Source: Elusimicrobiota bacterium
GTDB taxonomy: Bacteria; Elusimicrobiota; Elusimicrobia; 2-02-FULL-39-32
Direction of reading: 5' to 3'
Assembly (NCBI GenBank): GCA_016193115.1
Contig: JACPSV010000009.1
Span: 1-12,039, forward strand
Length of the DNA stretch: 12,039 bases
Of the stretch, positions 1-7,701 are shown piece after piece. A program made the position numbers and the translations under genes. Under the pieces are notes generated by a model. The model was not told the origin of the DNA, searched no databases, and saw only the letters and a program-made list of their open reading frames with translations. Positions within the stretch are counted from its first letter, which is position 1. Each line of letters begins with the position of its first letter.

Positions 1-2
1 TT

Positions 3-11
3 TGATATAAT
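3..11 (+). promoter_or_regulatory. Possible extended -10 promoter element
   Basis: The first bases contain TGATATAAT, a perfect match to the extended -10 pattern TGnTATAAT of the main bacterial sigma factor. A start about 7 bases beyond it would fall at or next to the ATG at 18, giving a nearly leaderless hisD message. The -35 region lies outside the window, and the same bases include a TGA that could simply end an upstream gene. This is inference from one short motif and may be chance. Confidence 0.2.
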
Positions 12-17
12 TTGGGT

Positions 18-1161
18 ATGTTGGATTCAAAACGGGTTGGGAGGGAGGTCTCTGCCATTCTGGGGAAGGTGAGACGGGAGGGAGATCGGGCTCTCCAATA
101 CTACGGCGAAAAATTTGACGGGGTTCGATTGGAACCTAAACGGTTTTCCGTTCCTCGAAAGAGGATGGAAGAGTCTTACAAAAGAATACCCGAAGCCCTG
201 CGGCAAGCTCTCCGAACCGCAAAAAAAAGGGTTGAGTCGTTCCACCGTAGGGAGAAAGAGGGTATCCGCACCCTGTGGGACGCTCATCTGGGTGGGATCA
301 CAGTGGGGCAGATCGCATCCCCTCTGGACACGGTGGGAATATATGTCCCTGGAGGGAGAACGTGCTACCCTTCCACGGTCTTGATGACGGCTATTCCAGC
401 CAGAGTCGCCGGAGTGCGTAACATTGTGATGGTGACGCCGCAAAAAAATCTGAAAGATGAAGTCTTGGCTGCCGCATACGTCTGTGGGATTGACCAATGT
501 TTCGGAGTGGGTGGGCCGCACAAAAACGATACCCAAGGTAGACAAAATTGTGGGGCCGGGAAACGAATATGTGACCGAAGCGAAACGGTTGGTCTATGGC
601 GCGGTGGGTATTGACGGATTGGCGGGACCCAGTGAAATCGCTGTCTGGGTGGACTCTTCCTGTGTCCCCGCCAGAATCGCTTGGAACCTTTTGGCTCAGG
701 CGGAACATGGGCCGCAGTCGGTCAGCTGCCTTTACAGTATGGACGAGACGGTTCTATTGCAAATCCAGAATAGGATTCCCAATGAGTTCAAGAAACAAAT
801 GCGATTCTTTTTCTCTAAGAATGAAGAAACGATTCTGACACAAATCAATCAAGCGGCGCCGGAACACCTTCTCTTGGCCATTCGAAATCCCAGGAAAGTC
901 TTGAAAAAAATTAGAGGAGCGGGGGCGATATTTCTGGGAGGAGAGAGTCCTGTGGCTCTGGGAGACTACATCGCGGGACCCAGCCATGTTCTGCCGACAA
1001 ACGGAACGGGGCGATTTAGTTCCGGTCTATCAGTCAAAGATTTTTTAAGGTGGAGTTCTGTGATTGAAAACAAATCAAAAAATAAGAAACTCTTCCGCAT
1101 GGCTCAGGTTTTGGCGGAGACGGAAAAACTACACTACCATTCGCTTTCTTTGAGGGATTAA
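18..1161 (+). pseudogene. hisD: hisD, histidinol dehydrogenase, broken by an internal deletion with frameshift
   Basis: HisD is the zinc enzyme that oxidises L-histidinol to histidine with two NAD+, the last step of the pathway. The reading frame from 18 gives the N-terminal part (KVRREGDRAL, GIYVPGGRTCYPSTVLM, then GVGG at 504-515). The rest is in another frame from 520 onward (TKTIPKVDKIVGPGN to the stop at 1159-1161). The family normally has about ten near-invariant residues (AQAIAALAYG type) between those motifs, 30 bases; here only four (516-519) remain, so about 26 are missing and the frame shifts. The C-terminal part keeps the expected catalytic and metal residues: QAEH, PEH, GDY and a final histidine in LHYHSLSLR. 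The frame from 18 runs on to a stop at 612-614, giving a truncated product. TTG at 12 is an alternative start; a stop at 3-5 blocks anything longer, and the N-terminus looks about 20 residues shorter than in typical family members. It ends one base before hisB. Confidence 0.88.
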
Positions 1162-1162
1162 G

Positions 1163-1753
1163 ATGAAGATGCGCAGAGCAGAGATTGAGAGAAATACGAA
1201 AGAGACCAGGATTCGATTGACCCTGAACCTGGATGGGAAGGGGAAATCGGACGTTTCTACCACTTTGCCTTTCTTGGATCATATGTTGGAACTTTTCGCA
1301 AAACATGGCGGCCTTGACCTGCAAATCAAGGCGACCGGAGACACCCACATTGATGATCATCATCTCGTGGAAGATATCGGCATCGTTTTGGGGGAAGCGA
1401 TTCAGAAATCCTTGGGAGATAAAAAGGGTATCTACCGCTACGGGAATTTTCTGCTTCCCATGGATGAATCCCTCTCTTACATCGCCATTGATTGCGGGGG
1501 AAGACCTTACTTTGAGTATGATGTCCCTTTCAAACCGCAGTCTAAGGCGCCGTTTTGTTTTGAACTGTTTGAAGATTTTTTCCAGGCCTTAGCGGTCAAC
1601 TCCAAGATGAATCTCCACATCCGTCTGATCAAAGGTCGGAACAACCACCACATCGCGGAGTCCCTCTTCAAAGGTTTTTCCAAAGCGTTCTCCCAAGCGG
1701 TCTCCCGTAACCTGAAGGAGAAAGGAATTCCCTCAACTAAAGGAAGTCTATGA
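1163..1753 (+). CDS. hisB: Imidazoleglycerol-phosphate dehydratase
   Basis: This enzyme dehydrates imidazole-glycerol phosphate to imidazole-acetol phosphate in cytosolic histidine synthesis. The 196-residue protein matches the single-domain form; there is no fused N-terminal histidinol-phosphatase domain as in enterobacterial HisB. The two manganese-binding motifs are intact: FLDHML at 37-42, HIDDHHLVED at 62-71, and NNHHIAE at 160-166. FFQALAVNSKMNLHI (about 139-153) is the typical helix and strand before the last motif. It begins one base after the hisD stop; a second ATG two codons on is an equally plausible start. Its stop overlaps the hisH start (ATGA at 1750-1753), suggesting translational coupling. 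No lesion is visible. Confidence 0.97.
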   Translation: MKMRRAEIERNTKETRIRLTLNLDGKGKSDVSTTLPFLDHMLELFAKHGGLDLQIKATGDTHIDDHHLVEDIGIVLGEAIQKSLGDKKGIYRYGNFLLPMDESLSYIAIDCGGRPYFEYDVPFKPQSKAPFCFELFEDFFQALAVNSKMNLHIRLIKGRNNHHIAESLFKGFSKAFSQAVSRNLKEKGIPSTKGSL

Positions 1754-2394
1754 ACCCATCTGTACGGACAGCGCTCATCAACTATGACATGGGCAATTTG
1801 AGAAGCGTCTCAAAGTCGCTGGAAAAGGCCGGGTGTCAGGTGGACCTGGTTTCTGAACCTTTTGATTTTAACTCTTATCAACTGGCTGTTTTGCCCGGAG
1901 TGGGCGCGTTTGCGCAAGCGGCGCAAAACTTAAAGAAACGGAAACTTTTCTCTTTGATTCAGGATTGGATCGCGCAAGATCGTCCGTTCCTCGGAATTTG
2001 TTTGGGGTATCAGCTCCTGTTTGAAGAAAGCGAAGAGAGCAAAAAACGAAAGGTTCCGGGGCTGGGCATTTTTAAAGGAAAGGTGAAAAAGTTTCCTGTT
2101 CAAGGAAACCTTAAAGTGCCTCACATGGGATGGAACCAAATCCATTACAAGGCGTCGGATACCGGATCCCAATCCATTTTTGGAAAGATTGGTAACGATT
2201 CTTATTTTTATTTTGTGCACTCTTATTTTCCGGCTCCCAAAGAAAAAAGTTTGGTGATGACCACGACAACCTATGGGATCCCGTTTGCGTCCAGTATCCG
2301 TCGGGGCCGTCTGTTTGCCTCGCAGTTCCATCCTGAGAAAAGCGGAGAAAACGGATTGAATCTATTGCGAAATTTTATCTCAAACATTTTTTGA
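1750..2394 (+). CDS. hisH: Imidazole glycerol phosphate synthase, glutaminase subunit
   Basis: HisH is the class I glutamine amidotransferase partner of HisF. It hydrolyses glutamine and passes ammonia through the HisF barrel to make IGP and AICAR. The 214 residues show the oxyanion-loop motif PGVGAF (49-54), the nucleophile elbow GICLGYQ with catalytic Cys84, and the His194-x-Glu196 pair in QFHPEKSG. PHMGWN (124-129) and VHSYF (156-160) are further HisH-type motifs that separate it from TrpG. AAAGGA just upstream (1739-1744) is a good ribosome binding site for the ATG at 1750. The gene looks intact, which is notable because its partner hisF is damaged; free HisH normally has little activity without HisF. 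Confidence 0.96.
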   Translation: MNPSVRTALINYDMGNLRSVSKSLEKAGCQVDLVSEPFDFNSYQLAVLPGVGAFAQAAQNLKKRKLFSLIQDWIAQDRPFLGICLGYQLLFEESEESKKRKVPGLGIFKGKVKKFPVQGNLKVPHMGWNQIHYKASDTGSQSIFGKIGNDSYFYFVHSYFPAPKEKSLVMTTTTYGIPFASSIRRGRLFASQFHPEKSGENGLNLLRNFISNIF

Positions 2395-2395
2395 T

Positions 2396-2400
2396 GGAGG
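2396..2400 (+). promoter_or_regulatory. Strong Shine-Dalgarno site for hisA
   Basis: GGAGG lies seven bases before the hisA ATG at 2408, in the 13-base gap after hisH. It is the clearest ribosome binding site in the histidine block and fixes the hisA start. Confidence 0.8.
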
Positions 2401-2407
2401 TGCGACA

Positions 2408-3118
2408 ATGATTATTATTCCTGCGGTGGACATTCGGGCGGGTTCTTGCGTCCGTCTGGTGAGAGGAGACTTGCGCCAAACCACGGTCTACTCATCCGAT
2501 CCGGTTCAAATGGCCAAACTCTGGGTGGATCAGGGCGCCCAACGCATCCACATGATTGATCTGGACGGCGCCTTTAGCGGACAACCTCACTACCTAGATA
2601 TCGCCGCCAAAATTAAAAAAGAGATCGGCTGCGAAATACAGTTTGGCGGCGGGTTGAGAGATAAGGAAACGGTTAAAAAGGCCTTGAAGTGCGGCATTGA
2701 CAAGCTGATACTCGGCACAGCGGCTCTGGAAAATCAGGATTGGGTGAAGAGCGCTCTGGACTGGCATTCGGAAAGACTGATTGTCGCCATTGACGCGGTC
2801 AACAACCACGTCACGAAAGAAGGGTGGCAGGAGGACGTTCAGTTCACGGTTGAGGAAGCTCTCCACGAAATGGAAACGATTGGGTTTCTGGAAACAATCT
2901 TCACGGATATCAACCGGGACGGAACTCTGGAAGGTCCAAACTTCGAATCCATCCAAAAAGTGGTCTCACACACCCGCATGAGCGTCTACGCTTCGGGCGG
3001 AGTTTCCTCTTTGGAGGATGTAAAAGCGTTGAAAAAAATTCCCGGTCTCAAAGGAGTCATCATCGGCAAGGCCCTTTACACGGGAAATATTCCTCTAAAA
3101 GAAGCCATCACTGTTTAG
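2408..3118 (+). CDS. hisA: ProFAR isomerase (phosphoribosylformimino-5-aminoimidazole carboxamide ribotide isomerase)
   Basis: HisA is the (beta/alpha)8-barrel enzyme that performs the Amadori isomerisation of ProFAR to PRFAR. The 236-residue protein is normal length and complete. The expected catalytic aspartates are present: Asp8 in IPAVDIR, Asp129 in VAIDAVN, and Asp171 in DINRDGT. The two phosphate-binding loops, FGGGLRD (79-85) and ASGGVSS (195-201), are intact. A separate trpF is present at 8483, so this need not be a dual HisA/TrpF (PriA) enzyme. It has a strong ribosome binding site and is followed five bases later by hisF, the paralogous barrel. Confidence 0.97.
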   Translation: MIIIPAVDIRAGSCVRLVRGDLRQTTVYSSDPVQMAKLWVDQGAQRIHMIDLDGAFSGQPHYLDIAAKIKKEIGCEIQFGGGLRDKETVKKALKCGIDKLILGTAALENQDWVKSALDWHSERLIVAIDAVNNHVTKEGWQEDVQFTVEEALHEMETIGFLETIFTDINRDGTLEGPNFESIQKVVSHTRMSVYASGGVSSLEDVKALKKIPGLKGVIIGKALYTGNIPLKEAITV

Positions 3119-3123
3119 GCCCG

Positions 3124-3783
3124 ATGGGACTTGCGATACGGATTATTCCTTGTTTAGACGTGGACAGGGGAAGAGTTGTCAAAGGCACAAAATTTTTAGA
3201 TCTCAAAGATGCGGGCGATCCCGTCGCGGTAGCTCAACGTTATAATTCCGAAGGCGCGGACGAAATCACGTTCTTGGATATCACGGCCAGTTCGGAAAAC
3301 CGTTCCATCATGTTGGATGTCGTCCAGAAAACCGCAGAACAGGTTTTTATTCCTCTGACCGTGGGAGGAGGCGTGCGCACGGTTCAGGATGTTCGTACGC
3401 TCTTGCGGGCTGGCGCGGATAAGGTCTCGATCAACACCGCCGCGATTGAACGGCCACGCCTCATACAGGAAGGAGCGGATTCTTTTGGCGCTCAGTGCAT
3501 GGTGGTTGCGATAGACTGCAAACGGCGCGAAGGGACTTTGGGGCGGACGCGATGGGAAGTGTATAGTCATGGTGGCCGGAAACCGGCAGGGTTGGACGCG
3601 GTCGAGTGGGCTGAAAGAGCGGAGAAACTGGGAGCGGGCGAAATTCTCCTCACGAGCATGGACGCGGACGGCACGCGGGACGGCTACGATGTGGAACTGA
3701 CCCGGGCGGTGTCGCAGGCGCAACTTGATATCCAGGATCTTAAGAGATATTTGAAACGAAGAAAAATGCCTGTTCGAATATAA
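3124..3783 (+). CDS. hisF: Imidazole glycerol phosphate synthase, cyclase subunit, with an internal in-frame deletion
   Basis: HisF converts PRFAR plus ammonia from HisH into IGP and AICAR. The N-terminal part is excellent: [17 protein letters not shown] with catalytic Asp12, VGGG phosphate loop at 80-83, [18 protein letters not shown] with Asp131, and [15 protein letters not shown] with Asp180. After LTRAVSQA (residue 199) the sequence jumps straight to [14 protein letters not shown] and the usual C-terminal PVRI. The expected strand 7, helix 7 and strand 8 segment is missing, including the ASGG phosphate loop and the AASxFHF motif. The protein has 219 residues against a usual 250-258; about 37 residues are gone in frame. 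Because half of the substrate phosphate site and a barrel strand are lost, I infer a non-functional enzyme although the frame is open. Family identity is certain; function is doubtful. Confidence 0.93.
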   Translation: MGLAIRIIPCLDVDRGRVVKGTKFLDLKDAGDPVAVAQRYNSEGADEITFLDITASSENRSIMLDVVQKTAEQVFIPLTVGGGVRTVQDVRTLLRAGADKVSINTAAIERPRLIQEGADSFGAQCMVVAIDCKRREGTLGRTRWEVYSHGGRKPAGLDAVEWAERAEKLGAGEILLTSMDADGTRDGYDVELTRAVSQAQLDIQDLKRYLKRRKMPVRI

Positions 3784-3797
3784 GAAAGGACAAAAAA

Positions 3798-4184
3798 ATG
3801 GATGCGATATTGCAAGCGGTGAAGTGGGATAAAAATGGGTTGGTACCGTGCGTCGCTCAAGACGCGAAGGACGGGACGATTCTCATGGTTGCTTACATGA
3901 ACGAAGAGTCTCTGAGGAAAACCATTCTGGACAAAAAGGCCTGCTATTTCAGCCGCTCGCGGCAAAAATTGTGGCTGAAAGGGGAAGAGTCCGGAAACGT
4001 CCAACACGTTAAAAAGATCGCGATTGACTGCGATGGGGACTGTATCCTCATCCAAGTCGAACAGGCGGGAGGCGCCGCCTGCCATACGGGCATGCGCAGC
4101 TGTTTTTATAGAGAAATGGATGAAGAAGGCAATCTCATTCAAAAAGGAAAACAGGTCTTTGACCCTAAGAAAGTGTACAAATGA
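3798..4184 (+). CDS. hisI: Phosphoribosyl-AMP cyclohydrolase
   Basis: HisI opens the adenine ring of phosphoribosyl-AMP to give ProFAR, the step before HisA. The 128-residue protein is the single-function form, without the fused HisE pyrophosphohydrolase domain. Motifs seen are [11 protein letters not shown] (29-39), YFSRSR (50-55), [10 protein letters not shown] (58-67), the DCDGDC metal site (77-82), and CHTGMRSCF (95-103) with the zinc cysteines. AAAGGA at 3785-3790 is a well-placed ribosome binding site for ATG 3798. Its stop overlaps the lepB start (ATGA, 4181-4184), physically joining a histidine gene to a secretion gene. It appears intact. Confidence 0.96.
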   Translation: MDAILQAVKWDKNGLVPCVAQDAKDGTILMVAYMNEESLRKTILDKKACYFSRSRQKLWLKGEESGNVQHVKKIAIDCDGDCILIQVEQAGGAACHTGMRSCFYREMDEEGNLIQKGKQVFDPKKVYK

Positions 4185-4696
4185 TACGGCGTCTTCTCTT
4201 TCTTCTGTGTTTGGGAGTCGGAGGCGGACTTTTGTTCCGGCACTGGGCATTCGAAGGTGTTTACGTGGCCTCGCCCTCCATGGAACCGACTCTTCCTTTG
4301 GGAACCCACTACTTTGTGAATAAGATGACCTACTTTTTTCGTTCCCCAAAGAGAGGCGAGATCATTGTCTTTGAGCCTCCCATCAAAAAAGATAAGGAAC
4401 TAATCAAACGGGTGATTGGTTTACCGGGAGAAACCCTGTCCATCCAAGAGAAAAAAGTTTTTTTGAACGGAGAACCCTTAAAAGAGCATTACGTTCAGTA
4501 CAAGCGGAAAGATGAGATACTTGTGGGCGACAATATCGCGCCGCTCACTGTCCCGCCAGAATCCTATTTTGTGATGGGAGACAACCGGGACGAGTCCGGC
4601 GACAGCCGCGACTGGAAGAATCCTCAGACAGGGGAACCTATTTATTTTGTCCACAAAAAACTGATTAAGGGCAGATTGTTAAATCCTCTCGAATGA
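4181..4696 (+). CDS. lepB: Signal peptidase I
   Basis: This is the inner-membrane serine/lysine protease (family S26) that removes signal peptides from exported proteins. At 171 residues it is a compact form with one N-terminal membrane segment (about residues 4-24, [15 protein letters not shown]). The catalytic serine is Ser33 in SPSMEPTL and the general-base lysine is Lys76 in [10 protein letters not shown]. The C-terminal [13 protein letters not shown] (about 129-141) is the conserved S26 box. It has no metabolic link to its neighbours but overlaps hisI and trpE by four bases each, so it is likely co-transcribed and translationally coupled with both. No clear ribosome binding site precedes it, which fits coupling. 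It could be one of several signal peptidases in the genome. Confidence 0.95.
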   Translation: MIRRLLFLLCLGVGGGLLFRHWAFEGVYVASPSMEPTLPLGTHYFVNKMTYFFRSPKRGEIIVFEPPIKKDKELIKRVIGLPGETLSIQEKKVFLNGEPLKEHYVQYKRKDEILVGDNIAPLTVPPESYFVMGDNRDESGDSRDWKNPQTGEPIYFVHKKLIKGRLLNPLE

Positions 4697-6177
4697 ACCC
4701 GGATTTTAAGAGATTTCAAAATTTGGCTGGCCGTTACTCTCTCGTGCCCACGTTCCAAACTTGCGCGGCAGATTTGGATACGCCCGTCACTCTCTACCTA
4801 AAGGTGTCCCAATCCCAGCCGTACAACGCTCTCTTGGAAAGCGTGGAAGGGGGAGAATCTCTGGGACGGTACTCTTTTATCACCGTCTCCGACCTCCTGA
4901 GATTTGAGTCCCGCGGGAACAAAGTGACTGTGAGCGATTGGAATGGACGCAGAGAATTTGTAGCCGTAGATCCGTTCTCTGAGCTCAAAAAAACGTTTTC
5001 CGGTTTGAAACCGGTTTCCCTGCCGGAACTCCCGCGGTTCTGCGGAGGCGCGGTGGGAATGATCGCTTACGAGATGGCGCGCCACTTTGAAAAGATACCT
5101 TCCCTTCTGCCGGACGATCTTTCCTTTTCCGACTCTTGTTTCCTTTTTACGGATACCTGCATCGTGATGGACCACTGGAAACATCAGATTTACCTGATCA
5201 AATGGAACCGCATTGAGACCCACAATCCCAAAAAACTTTTCCGGCAATATGCTCAGGCGGAAAAAGAGCTGGCGCGATTGAAAGAGAGGATCCGTTCCCC
5301 GCTGCCCTCCACTCAAAAAAGGAAAACTCGAGGAGCCCTTCCAGCCATCCGCTCGAACTGTTCAAAACCAGAATTCTATAAGGCGGTTGAAAAAGCAAAA
5401 GAGTATATCCGGGCCGGAGACGTGATCCAGACAGTCCTCTCCCAAAGGTTTGAAGTGGATTTGAAACTGGAACCTCTCCAACTCTACAGAGCTTTGCGTT
5501 CTATTAACCCTTCTCCGTACCTGTACCTTCTAAATTTCAAAGAGTTTTCCATCGCGGGATCCAGCCCGGAAATTTTGGTGCGTAAAGAGGGACGCTGCGC
5601 AATGACACGGCCGATCGCAGGCACCCGCCGGCGAGGAGAGACGGAAAAAGAAGATCGCGCGCGGGAAAAAGAACTTCTCAACGATCCCAAAGAAAGAGCC
5701 GAACACCTGATGCTGGTGGATTTGGGCAGGAACGATCTGGGGCGTGTCTGCGCGCCCGGTTCCGTCACGGTAGAAGATTTCATGAAGGTGGAACGGTACT
5801 CCCACGTGATGCATCTGGTCTCTACGGTTCAGGGAAAATTGAACGGACGGGAAGACGCGTTCTCTCTTTTCCGCGCCTGTTTCCCTGCGGGAACGGTCAC
5901 GGGCGCTCCCAAGATACGGGCGATGGAGATCATCGAAGAGTTGGAAAAGGTGCGACGCAACGTCTATGCGGGATCCATTGGATATTTCTCCTACTCCGGA
6001 GACATGGACATGGCCATCACGATCCGCACAATCTTGCTCAACAAAAACAAAATTTGGATGCAGGCGGGCGCCGGCATCGTGGCCGATTCCGTTCCGGAAC
6101 ACGAAGAGAAAGAGACCCGCTCAAAAGCGGCCGCTCTTTTTAAGGCCGTGGAGATGGCTCAAGGAAACTTCCAATGA
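4693..6177 (+). CDS. trpE: Anthranilate synthase component I
   Basis: TrpE converts chorismate to anthranilate, using ammonia supplied by TrpG; it is the committed and normally feedback-inhibited step of tryptophan synthesis. The 494-residue protein has the TrpE N-terminal domain with the LLES motif (47-50), associated with tryptophan inhibition, followed by the chorismate-binding domain from about 225 to 490. Key motifs are [10 protein letters not shown] (288-297), [10 protein letters not shown] (306-315), [15 protein letters not shown] (338-352), [11 protein letters not shown] (367-377), [18 protein letters not shown] (397-414) and [13 protein letters not shown] (457-469). It starts inside the lepB stop and ends in an ATGA overlap with trpG, leaving no room for a trp leader peptide or attenuator. 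The adjacent trpG and trpD favour TrpE over the similar PabB. It looks intact. Confidence 0.97.
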   Translation: MNPDFKRFQNLAGRYSLVPTFQTCAADLDTPVTLYLKVSQSQPYNALLESVEGGESLGRYSFITVSDLLRFESRGNKVTVSDWNGRREFVAVDPFSELKKTFSGLKPVSLPELPRFCGGAVGMIAYEMARHFEKIPSLLPDDLSFSDSCFLFTDTCIVMDHWKHQIYLIKWNRIETHNPKKLFRQYAQAEKELARLKERIRSPLPSTQKRKTRGALPAIRSNCSKPEFYKAVEKAKEYIRAGDVIQTVLSQRFEVDLKLEPLQLYRALRSINPSPYLYLLNFKEFSIAGSSPEILVRKEGRCAMTRPIAGTRRRGETEKEDRAREKELLNDPKERAEHLMLVDLGRNDLGRVCAPGSVTVEDFMKVERYSHVMHLVSTVQGKLNGREDAFSLFRACFPAGTVTGAPKIRAMEIIEELEKVRRNVYAGSIGYFSYSGDMDMAITIRTILLNKNKIWMQAGAGIVADSVPEHEEKETRSKAAALFKAVEMAQGNFQ

Positions 6178-6758
6178 TTTTGGTGATTGACAACTTTGAC
6201 TCTTTTACGTACAACCTCGTTCAGTACCTGGGTGAATTGGCTCAGGGAAAAGAAAAATTGCAGGTGGCGAGAAACAATCAGATCACTCTGGATGAAATTG
6301 CGCGCAGGAACCCAAGCCATATCGTCATCTCTCCCGGACCCTGCACCCCTAAAGAAGCGGGCATCTCCACGTCCATCTATGAGCGCTTTTCCCAAAATAC
6401 GCCGATCCTCGGAGTCTGTCTGGGACACCAATGTCTGGGCGCCGCTTTCGGCGGAAAAATTGTTCGCGCAAAAAATTTGATGCACGGAAAAACCTCCCCG
6501 ATTTATCACGACGGGAAAGGCGTTTTCCAGGGACTACCCAACCCCTTCACGGCAACCCGGTACCATTCCCTGCTCGTAGAACGGAAGAGTTGCCCTTCGA
6601 TCCTAAAAATTTCCGGATGGACAAAAGAAGGAGAGATCATGGGACTGGCGCACACGCGCTACCCGTGGGTTTCCGGAGTTCAGTTCCATCCCGAATCCAT
6701 TTTAACGCAAGAAGGAAAAAAATTGTTGAAAAACTTCCTCAACACAAAGGTTTCTTAA
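6174..6758 (+). CDS. trpG: Anthranilate synthase component II (glutamine amidotransferase)
   Basis: TrpG hydrolyses glutamine and channels ammonia to TrpE. The 194-residue class I amidotransferase begins with the typical [19 protein letters not shown]. It has the ISPGPCTP oxyanion region (52-59), catalytic Cys82 in [18 protein letters not shown] (104-110), RYHSL (129-133), and the His172/Glu174 pair in [10 protein letters not shown]. It is unfused to TrpE or TrpD. It may also serve PabB as in other bacteria with one such subunit, but no pabB is in the window. It overlaps trpE by four bases; AAGGAAA ahead of the start could act as a ribosome binding site. The stop lies three bases before the ATG at 6762, the apparent remnant of the trpD start. 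Confidence 0.96.
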   Translation: MILVIDNFDSFTYNLVQYLGELAQGKEKLQVARNNQITLDEIARRNPSHIVISPGPCTPKEAGISTSIYERFSQNTPILGVCLGHQCLGAAFGGKIVRAKNLMHGKTSPIYHDGKGVFQGLPNPFTATRYHSLLVERKSCPSILKISGWTKEGEIMGLAHTRYPWVSGVQFHPESILTQEGKKLLKNFLNTKVS

Positions 6759-6761
6759 ACC

Positions 6762-7701
6762 ATGAACTCCCGCGCAAATAGGCGGGTTCCTGACCGCTCT
6801 GCGGTCTAAAGGAGAATGCGCAGACGAGATCCTGGGATTCATCCGTGCCATGCGGGAAGCGATGGTCAAGATTTCTTGTTCTGAACCAATCGTGATTGAT
6901 ACCTGCGGCACCGGCGGAGACGGAAAAAAGACTTTCAACATCTCCACAGCGGCCGCGTTTGTCGTGGCAGGAGCCGGATTTTTGGTGGCGAAGCATGGAA
7001 ACCGTTCCGTCTCCAGTACCTGCGGCAGCGCCGACATTTTGGAAGCTCTGGGAGTCAATATCCTGATGAGCCGGGAATCCGCGGAAAGAGCGCTGAACGA
7101 GATCGGCATCACATTTTTGTTTGCGCCTCTCTATCACCCGGCCATGAAACACGTGGCGCCTATCCGCAAAGAGTTGGGAGTTCGAACCGTTTTTAATCTG
7201 TTGGGACCTTTGGTAAACCCGGCGGGAGCCAACGTCCAAGTGATCGGGGTTCCACGGGAAGAGGTTCTCACCTTGCTCGCGTCTGTCCTCGTAAAACTTT
7301 CCCAAAGGGAATCCCGTACCGCCTGCCTGGTACACGAATCCGGCTATGATGAGGTGGTCTTGAACGGGGAAGGCGCCGGATTGTTGATTCGAGATGGGAA
7401 CAGTACCGTACTGAAGATCCGTCCGCGCGCATTCAATCTGGAAAGGGTGTCCCCGGAATCGTTGACCGGAGGAGACGCTCAACAGAACGCTCAACTTCTT
7501 CAGAAAATTTTTGCGGGGGAAAAACATCCTTTGCAAAACGTGATCGTGGCCAACGCCGCCCTTGCGATCCATTCCTCTCATCCTTTTACGAAAAAGGGAG
7601 TCACTCTTTCCGAGTCGGCTCTGATGGCATGGGAATCACTGGCCGGCGGCAAGGCGCTGCAAAAACTTAAAAGTTTGATAGAATGGAGCCACAAAGGTTG
7701 A
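6762..7701 (+). pseudogene. trpD: trpD, anthranilate phosphoribosyltransferase, 5' end deleted and out of frame
   Basis: TrpD transfers phosphoribosyl from PRPP to anthranilate. From 6766 the frame reads TPAQIGGFLTALRSKGE, a clear match to the family at about residue 30-45, but the codon before it is TGA (6763-6765). The ATG at 6762, three bases after trpG, is where trpD should start; it is in another frame and stops at 6807-6809. So roughly the first 30-40 codons have been lost, with a frame change, at 6762-6768. No ATG, GTG or TTG lies in frame until 6850, which would give a 283-residue protein lacking the N-terminal helical domain (family about 335-345). Catalytic motifs downstream are intact: DTCGTGGDGKKTFNIST, AKHGNRSVSSTCGSAD, PLYHPAMKH, FNLLGPLVNPA and HESGYDEV. 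The end overlaps trpC. A gene caller would probably report 6850-7701 as a short CDS. Confidence 0.87.

Noticed and set aside
504-560. Programmed ribosomal frameshift in hisD
   Set aside because: The two frames are not simply offset by one base: about ten conserved residues are absent at the junction, and I see no slippery heptamer with a following structure. A deletion explains it better.
2408-3118. Dual-function HisA/TrpF (PriA) enzyme
   Set aside because: A complete stand-alone trpF with its catalytic Cys and Asp is present at 8483-9133, so a dual enzyme is not needed.
3684-4349. Minus-strand open frame of 221 codons opposite hisF, hisI and lepB
   Set aside because: It spans three recognisable genes on the other strand and has no recognisable motif.
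6763-6765. TGA in the trpD frame read as selenocysteine or as a sense codon
   Set aside because: TGA serves as the normal stop of several genes here (hisB, hisH, lepB, trpE), and the 30-40 residues expected upstream are not encoded in that frame, so recoding would not restore the protein.
6739-7581. Long minus-strand open frame of 280 codons opposite trpD
   Set aside because: It lies antisense to clearly conserved TrpD sequence, resembles no family I recognise and has no operon context; it is a shadow of the coding strand.
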